Below are positions 22,763 through 34,356 of a DNA stretch of 64,000 nt, one piece after another. Within the stretch, counting starts at the first letter, position 1; each line of letters starts with the position of its first letter. The stretch covers positions 124,001 to 188,000 of the forward strand of contig JAJQJQ010000014.1 of the NCBI GenBank assembly GCA_028622995.1, written 5' to 3'. This DNA comes from Panagrolaimus kolymaensis (taxonomy: Eukaryota; Nematoda; Chromadorea; Rhabditida; Panagrolaimidae). A model generated the notes under the pieces. That model worked only from the letters and a program-made list of their open reading frames with translations. It ran no database searches and was not told the DNA's origin. The position numbers and the translations under genes are program-made.

Positions 22763-25732
22763 TTAATTTTTAAACCAATTAGTTGAGAATTTATCATAAA
22801 GATTTTTGATATCTGGCCTTGCACCAAGTAAACCACCAAGAACTTCTGATGGAGTCACCGAAGCACTGGGTTGTTGTTGCTTCTTTTTTAATTTTATTTC
22901 TTCTGTAGGTTTTTGTTCTTCTTGTTGTTCGATTACACTCATACCAGGGATTAATGGAAGTCGAGGAATATTTGCAATTATTGGGGCAATATCTATCAAC
23001 GAAGTAAAGGATGGAGCAAGTTCAATATCCTTTGATGATGTTGGAGGTTCAACTTGAAGTTGACCAAAAAGCATCTTAAAATCAACAAATTTTTATAGGT
23101 ATTTTTAAATTTATGTAAATGAGCTTACACTTGTTCGTTGGACAAAGATTTTGGCGTTTTTAGTTAATGGATCAGTTAAAACAGCTTTGTTAAAAGGATC
23201 GAGCTTATTTTCAATTATTCCTGCAGCTTCAACAAACCCTTTATCGAGAAACATAAAAAATAAAGCTTTGCAATCAAAAAGCACTTGGGTACAAATTACA
23301 GAAACCGATGAACATGCAGTTGCTGTTTCAATTAATGATTGAGATAATAGCGATCCTAAAAAAACAAATTTACTAATGTCTGCGAAAAAAAAATATACCT
23401 AAAACTTTAGAAACATGCGTTGTCACATTTCGAGTAAATAAATGTCCAATGGAATAAGCATTAGTTTTTTGACAAATTGAATAAAGGAATGAAAAATAAA
23501 ATCGACTGAGTTGGGTTGGAATTTCTACGATGCTTTCTGAATTTGGAAGTTTATATTTTTCGAGTTGTTGAGCGAGGTCCAGAAATTTTACTGGGTCTGC
23601 CACATATTCGGCCATTTGAGGAATTTTTGAAGCTTCATAACTTTCACGAATTAAAATATCCATAAATTTACTGAAAAAAGAAAAAATAGCAACAAAAACT
23701 AAAACAGCTATGTTTTACCAAACAAAAATTATCCTATTCTGAGAAAATGAAAGCTTTTTTGTTTTGGTTTTTAAAACCCTCCAAAAATGGGATGGATGAT
23801 ATTATTAACTAACTAACTAACTAACCATAAAGCATTTTCAGCAGCAGAATGTAATAATTTATTGCATTGAATTATAAGTTCCGTATTCCGTCCCATACAT
23901 TGACAAAGTACTGATGGTTCATGTTGGACTAAAGCTAAATAAATTCGAAATCTTGCAAGCCATTTATTTCTTTCATTATTATTATTATTTATGGACTCAT
24001 TATTTTCTTTTGAAGTTCCTTCATTTTTGTTATCTTCAATCGAAGTTAATCTTTGAGTCATTTCAAGGGCAGATTGGGCTAAAGAAGGTAATAATTCTTG
24101 AACATTTTGCTCTTTTCCCATTGAAATATATCGATTTGTATTTAAAAGTAAATCATTTAATTGATTGAAACTTTTTTGAATTACTTCATAAAGTTCTTGA
24201 CTCACTCCACTTGCAAGTAATGAATCAAAACGAGCTCCACGTTTTTGAAACAATGGTGGAGGATTAGTTTGAACCGAAAGGGCATTCGCAAGTAGTTGAG
24301 TTTCAATGGATTTCATTTCTTTTGAAATCAAAGTTTTATACCTTTCAATCAAGGATGAACCAAATAGCTTTTGATATACAAGGGCATTGGAAGAAACAGT
24401 AGGCCATTCAGTTGCAAAAATATCATTAATAGCAATAATAAATTCAACGATTTGATGGGCATGTTCAAAGAAATCACACATTCCTTTAACTCGATTTTCA
24501 ACCGCTTCACAAAGGCTAAAAAATGGAAGACATTTTTATAGGTACATAAAATTGCCTAATTTCAAGGAATTATTACCCTTCAATCCATTTAGTACATTTT
24601 TCTTCCACAAATCCATCACTTAAACCTTCTGCATATGATTTAGTGTAAGATGAATTAATTCGTGTGATTTCAGTTTTAAGTTGTCGCAAGTAGCATGAAT
24701 TACAATCGCCAATTGCAATAGTTATTGGTTCTAAAAATCTTCAAAGATGCAAAGAAAATAATGAGGAGAAAAAATAAGGATACCTGGACACCATCCAGAA
24801 GAAGTAACAAAGTCTAAAGCAGAAACAATGGATCGTCCTTTTCCAAAGACATCATCCACACATTCTGCTGTGGATTTAATCATTTCAATAACACTTATTA
24901 AAGTTGTCGAAGATTCCAAACTTTTTTCAATATGTTGCTAAAGAGTAGGGTTAGTTCACTCACTTTATGAAAGAAAATAATATGTACTTACTTTTCGGGC
25001 TTTTAGATACACATCTAATAATTCTTCGAGATTTAGTTGATTAAGCAATGCAAGGGCTGTTAAAATGCCAGAAACATCTTCCCAATCAACTTGTTTTCCA
25101 AGATCTGATTCAAGTCGATCACGTAAAGCTAAACGATGAGAAATGAGACGATCACTAAGTGGGCGAAGAATGAGATTGATATCAATGTTAGCAGCTTTAA
25201 AGGATTGAGCTTCAATAGCTACACCACGATGAAGATTTTCTGTTAATAAAAATGTGAAAACATCTCCTAATGGATCAGTTTGGGCATTAAGCTGAAAGAA
25301 AGTATGTACATAAGTTAAAAATAATTTGTTTGGCCGAAAAATTACCAATCTTTCCAATTTTAGTAATAAACCAAATTTAAAAACAGTTTCTTTTTTAATA
25401 GGAAATTTTGCATCATCAGCGATAAATGGATTTTTGGATGTTTTTCTTATTTCTTTCATATTTTCTCCAATATCCGATACAATTTCTGTGAGCCGTTTAA
25501 TTGTATCGGAAGCATCCAACACATCTCGATATCGACGACCAACCATTTTACGAAGTTCTTCTCGCTTTTCATTTGATTGCTTACTTAAAAAAAGAAGGTT
25601 TAATTAATTCATTTTTTCATAAAAGTGTCAAAATGAAGACTAAATATTTTTTTACCTCAAAGATTCTTGAATATTTTGAAGTTGATCGATCGTGAGATCC
25701 CGCATTAATCTTTCCACATCCAACTTTGACAT
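22763..25732 (-). CDS. COG1: Conserved oligomeric Golgi complex subunit 1
   Basis: Nine exons join in frame: 25656-25732, 25346-25583, 24992-25291, 24784-24937, 24577-24730, 23826-24515, 23399-23670, 23129-23355 and 22763-23074, 807 residues. The N-terminus has the Vps51/COG1-type coiled-coil segment (RYRDVLDASDTIKRLTEIV), followed by the helical-bundle region shared by CATCHR tethers. Motifs such as LSHRLALRDRL and KCTKWIEG fall where expected. COG1 scaffolds the eight-subunit COG complex, which tethers retrograde vesicles at the Golgi and keeps glycosylation enzymes in place. The tail is Gln/Lys/Pro-rich and shorter than in vertebrates (about 980 residues). The exon 6 donor lies inside a (GTTA)5 repeat. 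A truncated second copy lies immediately upstream at 26942-28213. Confidence 0.9.
23806..23825. repeat. (TAAC)5 microsatellite at a splice donor
   Basis: Five perfect TAAC units on the plus strand, GTTA on the minus strand, directly abut COG1 exon 6. The first GTTAGT of the repeat serves as the donor site. Confidence 0.85.
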
Positions 25733-26928
25733 GGCTTTCGATTTTTTAATTTAATAAATTAAAGGTGAGAGAAAAAAATCTTATAAAACTAAATTCAACT
25801 TAATGGAAGTGAATTCCACGCAGCAACAACGTCAGCAATATAATAAAATATTTTTGTTGCACAAATTGAATGCATACATAAGTTTCAAATAAATCTTAGC
25901 GAGAAAAAAAATATTTATAAAGCAGTTTATAAAAAAAGTGTTAAAGAATATTTCTTATTTTGTATGCAAGCAGCATCCTTATTCTTCAAGCCTTTTTGAA
26001 TCTCAAATTAGCAGCAACATAAATTTCATTTTCCAAAAAAACCTTAACATTCGTTAAACTTTGAAGATTAGGAGATCACAAAAATGTACCAGCATTAAAT
26101 TCTCCATACTTTTTTATGCCAATAAAGTAAAATATCCACCAAATTGACATTGATTGCATAAAAACCAAGCCAAACAAACAACAAGCAAATTTCTGTAATC
26201 GAAAGTAAAGAATCTAATTTGGTATTGCCAAAAAAAACAAAGCAAAGCAATAAGTAACAAACAAATTTCTTTGTAAAAACAATATTCAAGCAATTTCTTC
26301 TGTAATAGCTTTAATAATTTTAGTATGTGTGTTTGTTCGCGATCATATTAATATTTTGTGAAGGATTCAAAATGTTAAGTCAATGCCATTAAACTTTTCA
26401 TATCTTTACGTGATTAGAACAACATACAATGTGAGCCAAAATGATACCGCCAAACAACCTTAGCAAGTACGCCACAACCTTATTACCTTTTTCGATTAAT
26501 GAAAAACGTTGTTAAACTCGCGAAGTTTTGTGTTTGAGATGCAAAAGCAATTTCTTCATTAAAATCAACCTAATAAATCCCGCCTTTACCGCAAAATGGA
26601 TCCAGGTAATACAACATGAAAGATAATCAATGCATTATGTTGGGCACATTGAAGACATAATAAAGGTACATACATTAAACAGTGATTCAATTAAAGTGTT
26701 ATGTGCATCCTTCTTTTTTTCCAAACTTTGAAACCGGTGAAAGAAACAAGTAAAAAACGTTACAAAAAATATATTCATAATGATTACATATTTATTTACT
26801 TTATTTACAAATTAAACAACAACAAAAATGACAGATGTATTAGATTCACAATAAAAGTTTTCTTCAGGAAGTTGATGACCATTGCCATTGAAACCAAGAA
26901 CATTCGATGAAGGTCTTCTTCCATTTTT
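25733..26928. other. Intergenic between COG1 and its partial copy
   Basis: About 1.2 kb. Most is AT-rich without coding signal. The right end grades into the REV1-gene-like scrap at 26929-26976. Confidence 0.45.
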
Positions 26929-26976
26929 GAGTAAATTTCTTTCAGAACATCTTCCATAAAAGTTGCAAATTCTTCG
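26929..26976 (-). pseudogene. Fragment similar to the REV1-like BRCT gene
   Basis: Read on the minus strand, 39 of 48 bases match 30656-30703 inside the large exon of the BRCT gene. The peptide in that frame, EEFATFMEDVLKE, matches EEFAAFLEDVLKE at 11 of 13 positions. It directly follows, and overlaps, the end of the COG1-like copy, but in a different frame from the spliced COG1 reading. It looks like a rearrangement scar. Confidence 0.65.
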
Positions 26977-28213
26977 AAATCAAGGCTTTGTAACGCTCCA
27001 TTCCTTTGAAACGTTTTTCAACACTGAGGCTAAAAATGAATATTATAGTTTCGTCATAAAATAATACGGCAGAAAAACAAACTCACCCTTCAATCCATTT
27101 AGTGCATTTTTCTTCAACAAATCCATCACTTAAGCCATCAGCGTAAGATTGTGTATACGATGAGTTGATTTTTGAGATTTCAGCCTTAAGTTGTGGCAAA
27201 CAGCTAGAATTACAATCTTTCATAGCGATAATTATTGATTCTAAAAGTGTAAAAAGTTAGGGAATTATAAGAGTGAAGCATCCAACATACCAGGGCACCA
27301 ACCAGATGAAGTAACAAAATCCAAAGCCGAAAGAATTGATCCACCTTTTCCAAAGACATCATCGACACATTCAGCAGTTGATTTGATCATTTTAATGACA
27401 TTCATTAAAGTTGTGGTTGATCCAAGGCTTCTTTCGATATGTTCCTGAAAGTTATGAGAAGTTAGTATGCCGTAAAATGAAACACTTACTTTCCGAGTTT
27501 TGAGATACACTTCTAATAGTTCTTCGAGATTTAGTTGATTCAGCAATGCAAGGGCTGCTAATATACCAGAAACATCTTCCCAATCAGCTTGTTTACCAAG
27601 ATCATGTTCCAGTCGATCACGTAAAGCTAAACGATGAGAAATGAGACGATCACCAAGAGGTTGGAGAATGTGGTTAATGTCGATGTTTGCAGCTTTGAAT
27701 GATGGAGTTTTGATTGAGACACCACGATGAAGGTTTTCTGTTAACAAAAATGTAAAAACGTCTCCCAAAGAATCAGTTGGAGTGTTGAGCTAAAAGTGAA
27801 AAGATGAAAGGTTTTTTCAAATAGATTTTTCTTGAAAGATTACCGATCGTTCCATATTCAGCAACAAACTAAACTTGAAAACATTTTCTTTTTGAACAGG
27901 AAGCTTTGCATCATCAGCAATAAATGGAGCTTTAGCAATCTTTCTTATTTCTTTCATATTTTCTCCAATGTCAGCAACAGTCACTTTGCGCTTTTTGATC
28001 GTATTTGAAGCATTCAAAACATCGACGCGAGTAACCATTCTACCAAGTTCTTCACGTTTTCCATATGGTTCTTTACTAAAAAAAGGTTCATTAAATCATC
28101 AATGTAAGAATGAAACAAAGCAAAAAACCATACCTCAAATATTTTTGAACATTTTGATATTGATCGATGGTGAGTTCATGCATTAATCTTTCAACGTTCT
28201 TCAGCTTTGACAT
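26942..28213 (-). CDS. Truncated COG1 paralogue with chimeric 3' end
   Basis: Six exons join without a stop: 28134-28213, 27844-28075, 27490-27789, 27291-27444, 27087-27240 and 26942-27029, 335 residues. Exon sizes mirror COG1 (80/77, 232/238, 300/300, 154/154, 154/154), and intron phases are the same. Exon 4 matches COG1 at 42 of 51 residues. Exon 6 begins like COG1 but lacks about 45 internal codons, resumes at ERYKALISK, then runs into unrelated sequence and stops. The copy thus keeps the N-terminal COG1 region and loses the C-terminal half. The frame is intact and splice sites are good, so it may be expressed, perhaps as a competitor or partial COG1. It may also be a young pseudogene. Divergent MED19 begins 333 bp away. 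Confidence 0.75.
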
Positions 28214-28546
28214 GTCTTCTTTTGATTGATTGTTGTTGAATAAATTAATGGCGATAATAAACTAAAGTTGAATCAAAATGATGAAGAAGAAGAAATCGCA
28301 GCAACATCGTCAAATGAAAAATTAGAACTTCATTCTCGAGGCAAAACTCGTTTCTCATGAAAAAACAAAATCCTAACACGAAGAAATTTTGAATTTAGCT
28401 TTTATGAAAAAATTTTTTTCAAAGACTTTTCTTCTTTCTCCTTTTTTTTTTGTCTGCTTCATCCTTCTTCTTTTCAATCCATTCTTATCTTTGTTGATTG
28501 AAACAAGAAAAATTTGTAAATTTTTGTACTAACTTGGCTAGTCATC
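28214..28546. promoter_or_regulatory. Divergent promoter region
   Basis: 333 bp separate the start codons of the COG1-like copy (minus) and MED19 (plus). A shared promoter is inferred from layout. T-rich blocks occur in the middle, and no specific factor site is recognised. Confidence 0.35.
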
Positions 28547-29658
28547 ATGCCAGAAATGGATCAGCAAACACCAACAGTTTCAACGGGTTCATTAAAGATA
28601 TCGTTGAGGCTTGGTCCACCTCGAAAAGTTTGTCCATTTTATTTAATGAAAGAATCTCTTCCTCGTAAGTTTATATTTTTCATTTAAAAAACGTTTTAAT
28701 CTGTTTGTTTTTTAGCTTCAAATCCATTATTGGGCAGCAAAGATCTCATCAGTTATGTTAATCTTGGTGGAGCTTATCAAAAATATTGTATTCCTGGTAA
28801 ATTGAAGACAGATCTCGCATCATTCTTACCGACGCTATGTAATACTAACAATTTATGTTCATCAATCAGTGGATCAACGTCAGTTACTTTTATTTGCTTC
28901 TTTCAAAATTGGTTCATTGTAAAGCTTGTTGTAAATCTAACTATCTTTTCGCTTTTGCATTCTTGAAAACCTTTAACTTTGTTTTTTGTTATGTTATAAC
29001 CTTCTTTCAACTTTTCCATTTTCAGTAATCTACGAACACTCATCGAAAAACCTCCAATAACTGGAAAGCTGATTGGACCACCAAATGATATCAAAGGTTT
29101 CACATTGGTTCCTGGAACTGTTCCTGAAGCTTATCGTTTATTTGATACTCGTGATGTTACAAGGCTGCTAGGTCGTGATCTTTCAACTGCTCCAAATGAA
29201 GATGAAACAAAAGTTTATGATGAATATGGTAATAATTATGGTGATTCAAATGACGAAAAACGAATTCATAGAATGAAGTTAAAACGAACATTGGACGATG
29301 ATAATGAATGTAAGTTTGCTGCATATGATTGATACCATTTACTAAATTTGTTTCGTTTTTTAGCTGGCGAGAAACGAAAGAAGCACAAGAAAGAGAAGAA
29401 GAAGAGCAAAAAAGACAAGAAGAAGGATAAAGAAAGGAAGGTGAGTAAATTCTTTACTATGTATTGGGTGCAACAAAAGCAATGTAAGGTACACATAACG
29501 ATGAAATTGTAATTCTAACAAAGAAGCAACAAAGTTTCAATTAGAGTCATATTGCTTTGCATCCTTTTCAAAAGCTGTATCTTTTACTTATGACTAATAT
29601 TTTGTTTTTCAGGACTTCGACACCGATGATAGCAGACCGTCAATGATGTTTCATTAAA
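28547..29658 (+). CDS. MED19: Mediator complex subunit 19
   Basis: Five exons (28547-28664, 28716-28878, 29026-29309, 29364-29440, 29614-29658) give 228 residues. Family landmarks appear in order: CPFYLMKESLP, GSKDLISYVNLGGAYQKYC, LASFLPTL, NLRTLIEKPPITGKLIGP, GFTLVPGTVPEAYRLF and a Lys-rich tail of KKHKKEKKKSKK type. MED19 sits in the Mediator middle/hook region and links transcription factors and CDK8-linked control to RNA polymerase II. The exon 2 donor is GTCAGT at 28879, chosen because it restores T-N-L-R-T-L-I-E-K-P-P in frame. The gene is convergent with the BRCT gene, with 78 bp between the stops. AATAAA lies at 29713-29718. Confidence 0.93.
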
Positions 29659-29736
29659 TGCATGTGCATGATTTATGTATGTATATTATTAGTTTTGTTT
29701 TTGTCTTTTAGCAATAAATTATTTTTTAACTAAACT

Positions 29737-32120
29737 TTATTTATTCGGTTTTACAATGTAATCAATACAAATAACAGAGGCATTATGAGAATCAAGAGAT
29801 GAGCGTTCTTCATCATCAGCAGCAGTTGGAAGCTTATTATTTGATAGTCGTTTCCGCCTTTTTGCAAACAGATTATTGCTCCAAACTTCTTCAAGAACTT
29901 GTTGTTTGCGTTTATTTGAATTTGGATTATTATGTTGACGATCATTTCCTTTCGTTGTTCTTGATTGAATTGGAGGTGGATCATTCTTTTTCGTTGGTTT
30001 TGGATTCTTGGAAGATACAGCAGGAAGAAGGTTGTTTGGTCGACCATTTTCTTTTGTTGCTGTCGTTGATTTGATTGATGATGATGGAACGTTGGTTTTC
30101 ATTGGATTTAGGTTGTTCGAGGATACTACGACAGGAGGCTTAAAGGTTTGCCGACGACCATTTGCTTTTGCCATTGCTGATTGATTTGAAAATGGAAAGA
30201 TACCATTCCATGGGTTTGAATTCATGGATCTTATTGGAGCCTTGAAAATTTGTCGTCGATCATTTTCTTTTGTTGTTGTTGATTGAGCTCGAGATGAAGC
30301 ATTAATGTTCCTAGAGTTTGAGACCTTTGAAAGTACTGCAGGAGGCTTAAAAGCTTGTTGAACATTTTCCTTTGCGGTTGATTGAGCTCGAGATGGATCA
30401 CTTCGTTTCCATGGATTTCGATTCATAGAGGATACTGTAGCTTTATGACGGGTTGTTGAAGAAGCAGGAGTTATGATTTCACATGGTTTTTGAGTTATCA
30501 GAACGCAATATTGACTTTCTTTTTCAGATTCGGATGAAAGAAGATCGATAGCTTTATCATTAGTCGTTTCAGGTTCCTTTTCACATTCTTCAGGATGAGG
30601 TAGAAAAATATCTTCTTCATTAACATCAAGAATATCACAAGATCGTTCATTTCCAGCACAAAATTCTTTCAAGACATCTTCCAGAAAAGCAGCAAATTCT
30701 TCGTCATCATTAGTCCCTTCTTCGAGCATATAAATCTTTTGTTGATGATGATTAAAAGAATACCAATTTAGATAACGTTTAACAGCATTTGTAAGAGATT
30801 TCCATCCATCTTGTAGTCGATCGTTAGAACCAAATCTTTCCCATCTTTGAAAAGCTTTTTTGAGTCTTCCTATTTGAAAAGCAAGAACATATTGTTTGAA
30901 ATGAAGAAGGAGTCGACGATAATCTTTCAGCTGAGGTTTACGACCATATTGGATTTGAAATTCAGCAATGGAAACTTTTTCATTATTGGCGATTACTTGA
31001 TGATGAGCACTATTAAACGAGATTTCAGGACGTTGAGGCGGATTTGGAAGGACGCCCAATGGTCGAGCAGGAATGGGACGATACTTTTCCACTTTACACA
31101 CATCAGAAATTTTCATTCTCATTTCATTTTGTTCTTGCGATGAGGACCAACCATCATTAGTGGATGGAAAAAATGGTTGTTTAACTTTTGGTTTCTTTGA
31201 TGATGTTATTTTTGTGCGAGAAACCCATTCGAATTGCGCCACAGCTCTTTCCATTGTTGTTCCATCGGATGTTTCTGTTGTTGTTCCACCATTTTCTTTA
31301 GTACCATTTTTAGTTCTCATAAAATCCCATAATCTTCCTTGGCCCTTTTCTATGACGGGTTCTCTTCGACATTCAGCAAATAGATAACCATTAACATCAA
31401 GAAGTTTAGAAGATTGAATACTGAAAAAAGCACAACGTTTAATCAAAAGTTAATATGAATCCAAACATCAAAAAGCTTACCAATCAGTTATAAACGAAGG
31501 TTTAATAACCTTTTCACCTTTTCGCAATCTTTCTTTCTTCGTATTTGCTAAGCATTCAGCTACAACATAAGTAGTTTTTCCATAACCATAATAATGATGA
31601 TATTCTCCACCATTTTCAGTAACCAATACACGAATAACATTTGCTGGAGGATGAGTAAATCCATCGATATAAAAAGAGATTCCTTTGAATATATCAGATT
31701 TCTTTTGAACGCTTGAATGTACTTGATGTTTCAGCTTGGTGACTTTAGAATGCATATAATCCCCCTAAAAATGTATCAGGTTTATCAATGCTTTTACAAA
31801 AATAGTTTGTAAAAATCATGTTTTAAAGCTTCATCGTTTTTTCTGCTTCTTCATAATGAGTTGATAAAGAAGTATTCGCTTTGTATCAAATGCTTTTAGT
31901 TTAACTCAACAAATGATGGCAGCAAACAGAAAAAGAGATGAAAACGAAGCAACATTTTGATCATTAAGAATGAAAAGAAACTTACATAACCACGAAAATT
32001 GCCATCTTTGTCAACTCTTAAACCCAAATCAGCGACATGTTGTTTATATTTTGAGGTGACATCGCTTCCAATTGCTTCTATTGCTTCTTTCAAACGTTCA
32101 ATGATGTTTTCTTTTGACAT
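29737..32120 (-). CDS. REV1-type BRCT protein lacking the Y-family polymerase domain
   Basis: Exons 31986-32120, 31481-31764 and 29737-31420 give 700 residues. Residues about 43-150 match the REV1 N-terminus: the GDYMHSKVTKLKHQV lead, then a BRCT fold with FKGISFYIDGFT, GGEYHHYYGYGKTTYVVAE, KGEKVIKPSFITDCIQ and LLDVNGYLF. REV1 is a dCMP transferase that scaffolds translesion synthesis, and its BRCT targets PCNA and DNA. After the BRCT no polymerase motifs are seen. The remainder has a helical stretch (YRRLLLHFKQYVLAF, residues about 310-370), an acidic region and five degenerate Ser/Asn/Pro-rich repeats, three with KEN boxes. The stop codon overlaps an AATAAATAA signal. The protein is truncated compared with REV1 (over 1,000 residues in animals). 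A scaffold-only role is inference. Confidence 0.82.
29935..30395 (-). repeat. Degenerate KEN-containing protein repeats in the BRCT gene
   Basis: Five tandem coding repeats of about 33-45 codons share Q-S-x-x-x-K-E/A/G-N-x-R/Q then F-K-P-P and S-x-N-x-N-P. Examples are TAKENVQQAFKPP, TTKENDRRQIFKAP and MAKANGRRQTFKPP. Three keep the exact KEN triplet. Confidence 0.7.
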
Positions 32121-32846
32121 TCTGTTTCACGAACGACGACGATGCATAACTTGATGAAACAAAAATATGAAGATAACAGACGCAAGAGAGAATCTGAAAA
32201 AAAGAAAAATGAAAGCGTCAAAAAGATTGTTCGAAGAGTTTGAAGAAGAAACGAAGAATGAAAAAAACAAATAAAAATCTTCGATGGCAAAAGAAGCGAA
32301 AGAAGTGATTCCCATGTTAGCGCGATGTTTCGAAACTCTTTTTTTTTTGCAGGTGATACTTTAGCCGCCACAAAATACAAAACGCCTTTTTGAAATTCGA
32401 AAAAAGGAGAAAGACCAGCTTCAAAAGAAGAGAAGAAACTAAAGTGATGACAAAAATGGTTTACAACTTTTGCTCAACAAATAAACAAACATGATGCAGT
32501 AATATTGAGTTTTAAAGGTGGCATTTCTCGTGGAATAAGTGTCTGACTTGCAGCAATACATTGTTGTTTAAAAAGAGGAAGCTTGAAAAACAAGTGGAGA
32601 TAAAGTTGTTTCGAAGGCACTTTAGCTGATTACAAGAGAAATAAAAGTAATGAATGTTTACAAAATGGAGAAAGGATATTATAAAAATGCTTTATTCAAT
32701 AAACACGTACAATAAAATAAATAAACAAGTACACATAATTAATTAGGAACATATAAATATAAAAGTAAAGAAAGTAAAAAATTTGAAAAGCCAAAAAGCT
32801 TTCATTATTCTTTGCTTATCATAACATCGATCATTATTTGTCCATT
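32121..32846. other. Intergenic between TXNL1 and the BRCT gene
   Basis: 726 bp. The left end has AACAG directly before the BRCT gene's ATG (possible leader acceptor). The remainder is TXNL1 3' UTR and AT-rich DNA. No other element recognised. Confidence 0.45.
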
Positions 32847-33909
32847 TCATTCAACTTCACCAGCTTTGCCAGAGACCCTCTTGAATTCGGTCATTGAAAC
32901 ATTTTCGCCAACAGGAGTTCCATAAAGTTTTAGCTGACTGACGACTGTGCGTTCAGCATCGCCTTTGTTATCCACAATGAATACTAAAAAAGGTAATGTA
33001 AGTAGTTGTGAGAAAACAAAAATGGCTTACATTGAAGGTTTTGAACATTTTGAAATTTGACATAGCGAAGCTGATGGAGATCTTCTTCAGTACAATCAAG
33101 AGTTTGAATGGCTTCTGAGTTTTGCGCGCGATCAAAATCAAGTGTAACAGGAATATTTGCGAAGACTTTTACCGTCTTTGGAGCTTCATCTTCTGGACCA
33201 GAAATAAGGATTGAATGGATCTTGACATTGCGATTGAATTGAAAATTGATGATGAGCTGTTCGTCACTAAAAAGAAAACAACCATGTTAAATAAAGCATT
33301 CGAAAAGAGTAACATACCAATCAGAAACAAGTTTATGGCTATTTTGAGGCGATGAGAACATGAGTTGAAAAGCATCTGGATCAACATCATTGAGGATTTC
33401 GGAAGATGGAACATGAATAAACGATTGAAGATCCATTTGACCAGGCACAACAGAAGGACCAGTATCAACATTTCGTTCCCATTTGGCGACCCAATCAACC
33501 AATGTAGAAGTATTTGAGCATACATCCATTTGTTGCCTAAAAAATGTTTCATATAAAGGTTGGTAAGAATGAAATCAAGCAAGAATAACAACGAAGAACA
33601 AGAACATACTTTCCAATAAAAGCGATCAAAGTTGGCACCGCACGGACATTGTATTGCATGGCCGTTTCTTTACATTTGTCGATGTCAATAGTAACGAATG
33701 TTACCGATGGCTTAACATTAGCAGCATCTTTGAATTGAGGATGAAGCTTCTTACATGGACCACACCTAAAAATGAATGAAATAAGTACAGAAAACAAATG
33801 CATAAATAACATACCAAGTTGCAGAAAAATCAGCAATTAGTAGCTTTCCTTCGTTTTGACCAAGAAGATGAGAGAATTCTGCATCATCTTTACATTCGAT
33901 ATAAACCAT
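32847..33909 (-). CDS. TXNL1: Thioredoxin-like protein 1 (thioredoxin plus PITH domain)
   Basis: Five exons (33815-33909, 33610-33765, 33318-33536, 33031-33266, 32847-32983) give 280 residues against about 289 in human TXNL1. The thioredoxin domain covers residues 1-105 with the WCGPC active site at Cys33 and Cys36, and the cis-Pro loop is in VRAVPTLIAFIG. A PITH domain follows from about residue 125 (GQMDLQSFI, SDCDEQLIINFQFNRNVKIHSILI, VKVFAN, LRYVKFQNVQNL). TXNL1 is a redox-active protein that binds the 19S proteasome lid through PITH. Splice joins all keep frame. The 5' end has an acceptor-like TTTTTCAG 39 nt before the ATG. Identification is secure. Confidence 0.94.
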
Positions 33910-34356
33910 AGTTCAAGTATCACCAGAAAGAATAAAAGATGATGATCACTGAAAAATGCTTACAAATTAGTTGGGTTTGTTGTGTCGCTTTTTAACAAAT
34001 AGCGGAAATGAAGAATGTGGAACAGCAATAATGGAAGTCAAGAAGGGAAGAAAATCTCAAACAAAAAAATCTTTATTAATCAACACAAAATTCAAGATAA
34101 AAGAGATTCAAAGAAGTAACAATAACAATTTTGCATTGAAGATGCTGCTCGCTAATAAAGGATTTCAAGTTCCTTGAACATCCCACTTTCTTCAAAGTAA
34201 AAAAAGTTTTCCAAATAACAATAATCGAAAAGAAAACGATTTTGTAAATGCAAGAACACAAAAGGTAATAGACGAAACAATTTATTATAAACACAAGTAA
34301 GTATTAAACACAATAAGATATTACAACAACAAAAAACAAAGCATAAAAGAATAAAA
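33910..34356. other. Intergenic between the SH3 gene and TXNL1
   Basis: 447 bp. TXNL1 5' UTR with an acceptor-like site at 33949-33950. Otherwise AT-rich, with no ORF of coding character. Confidence 0.45.
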
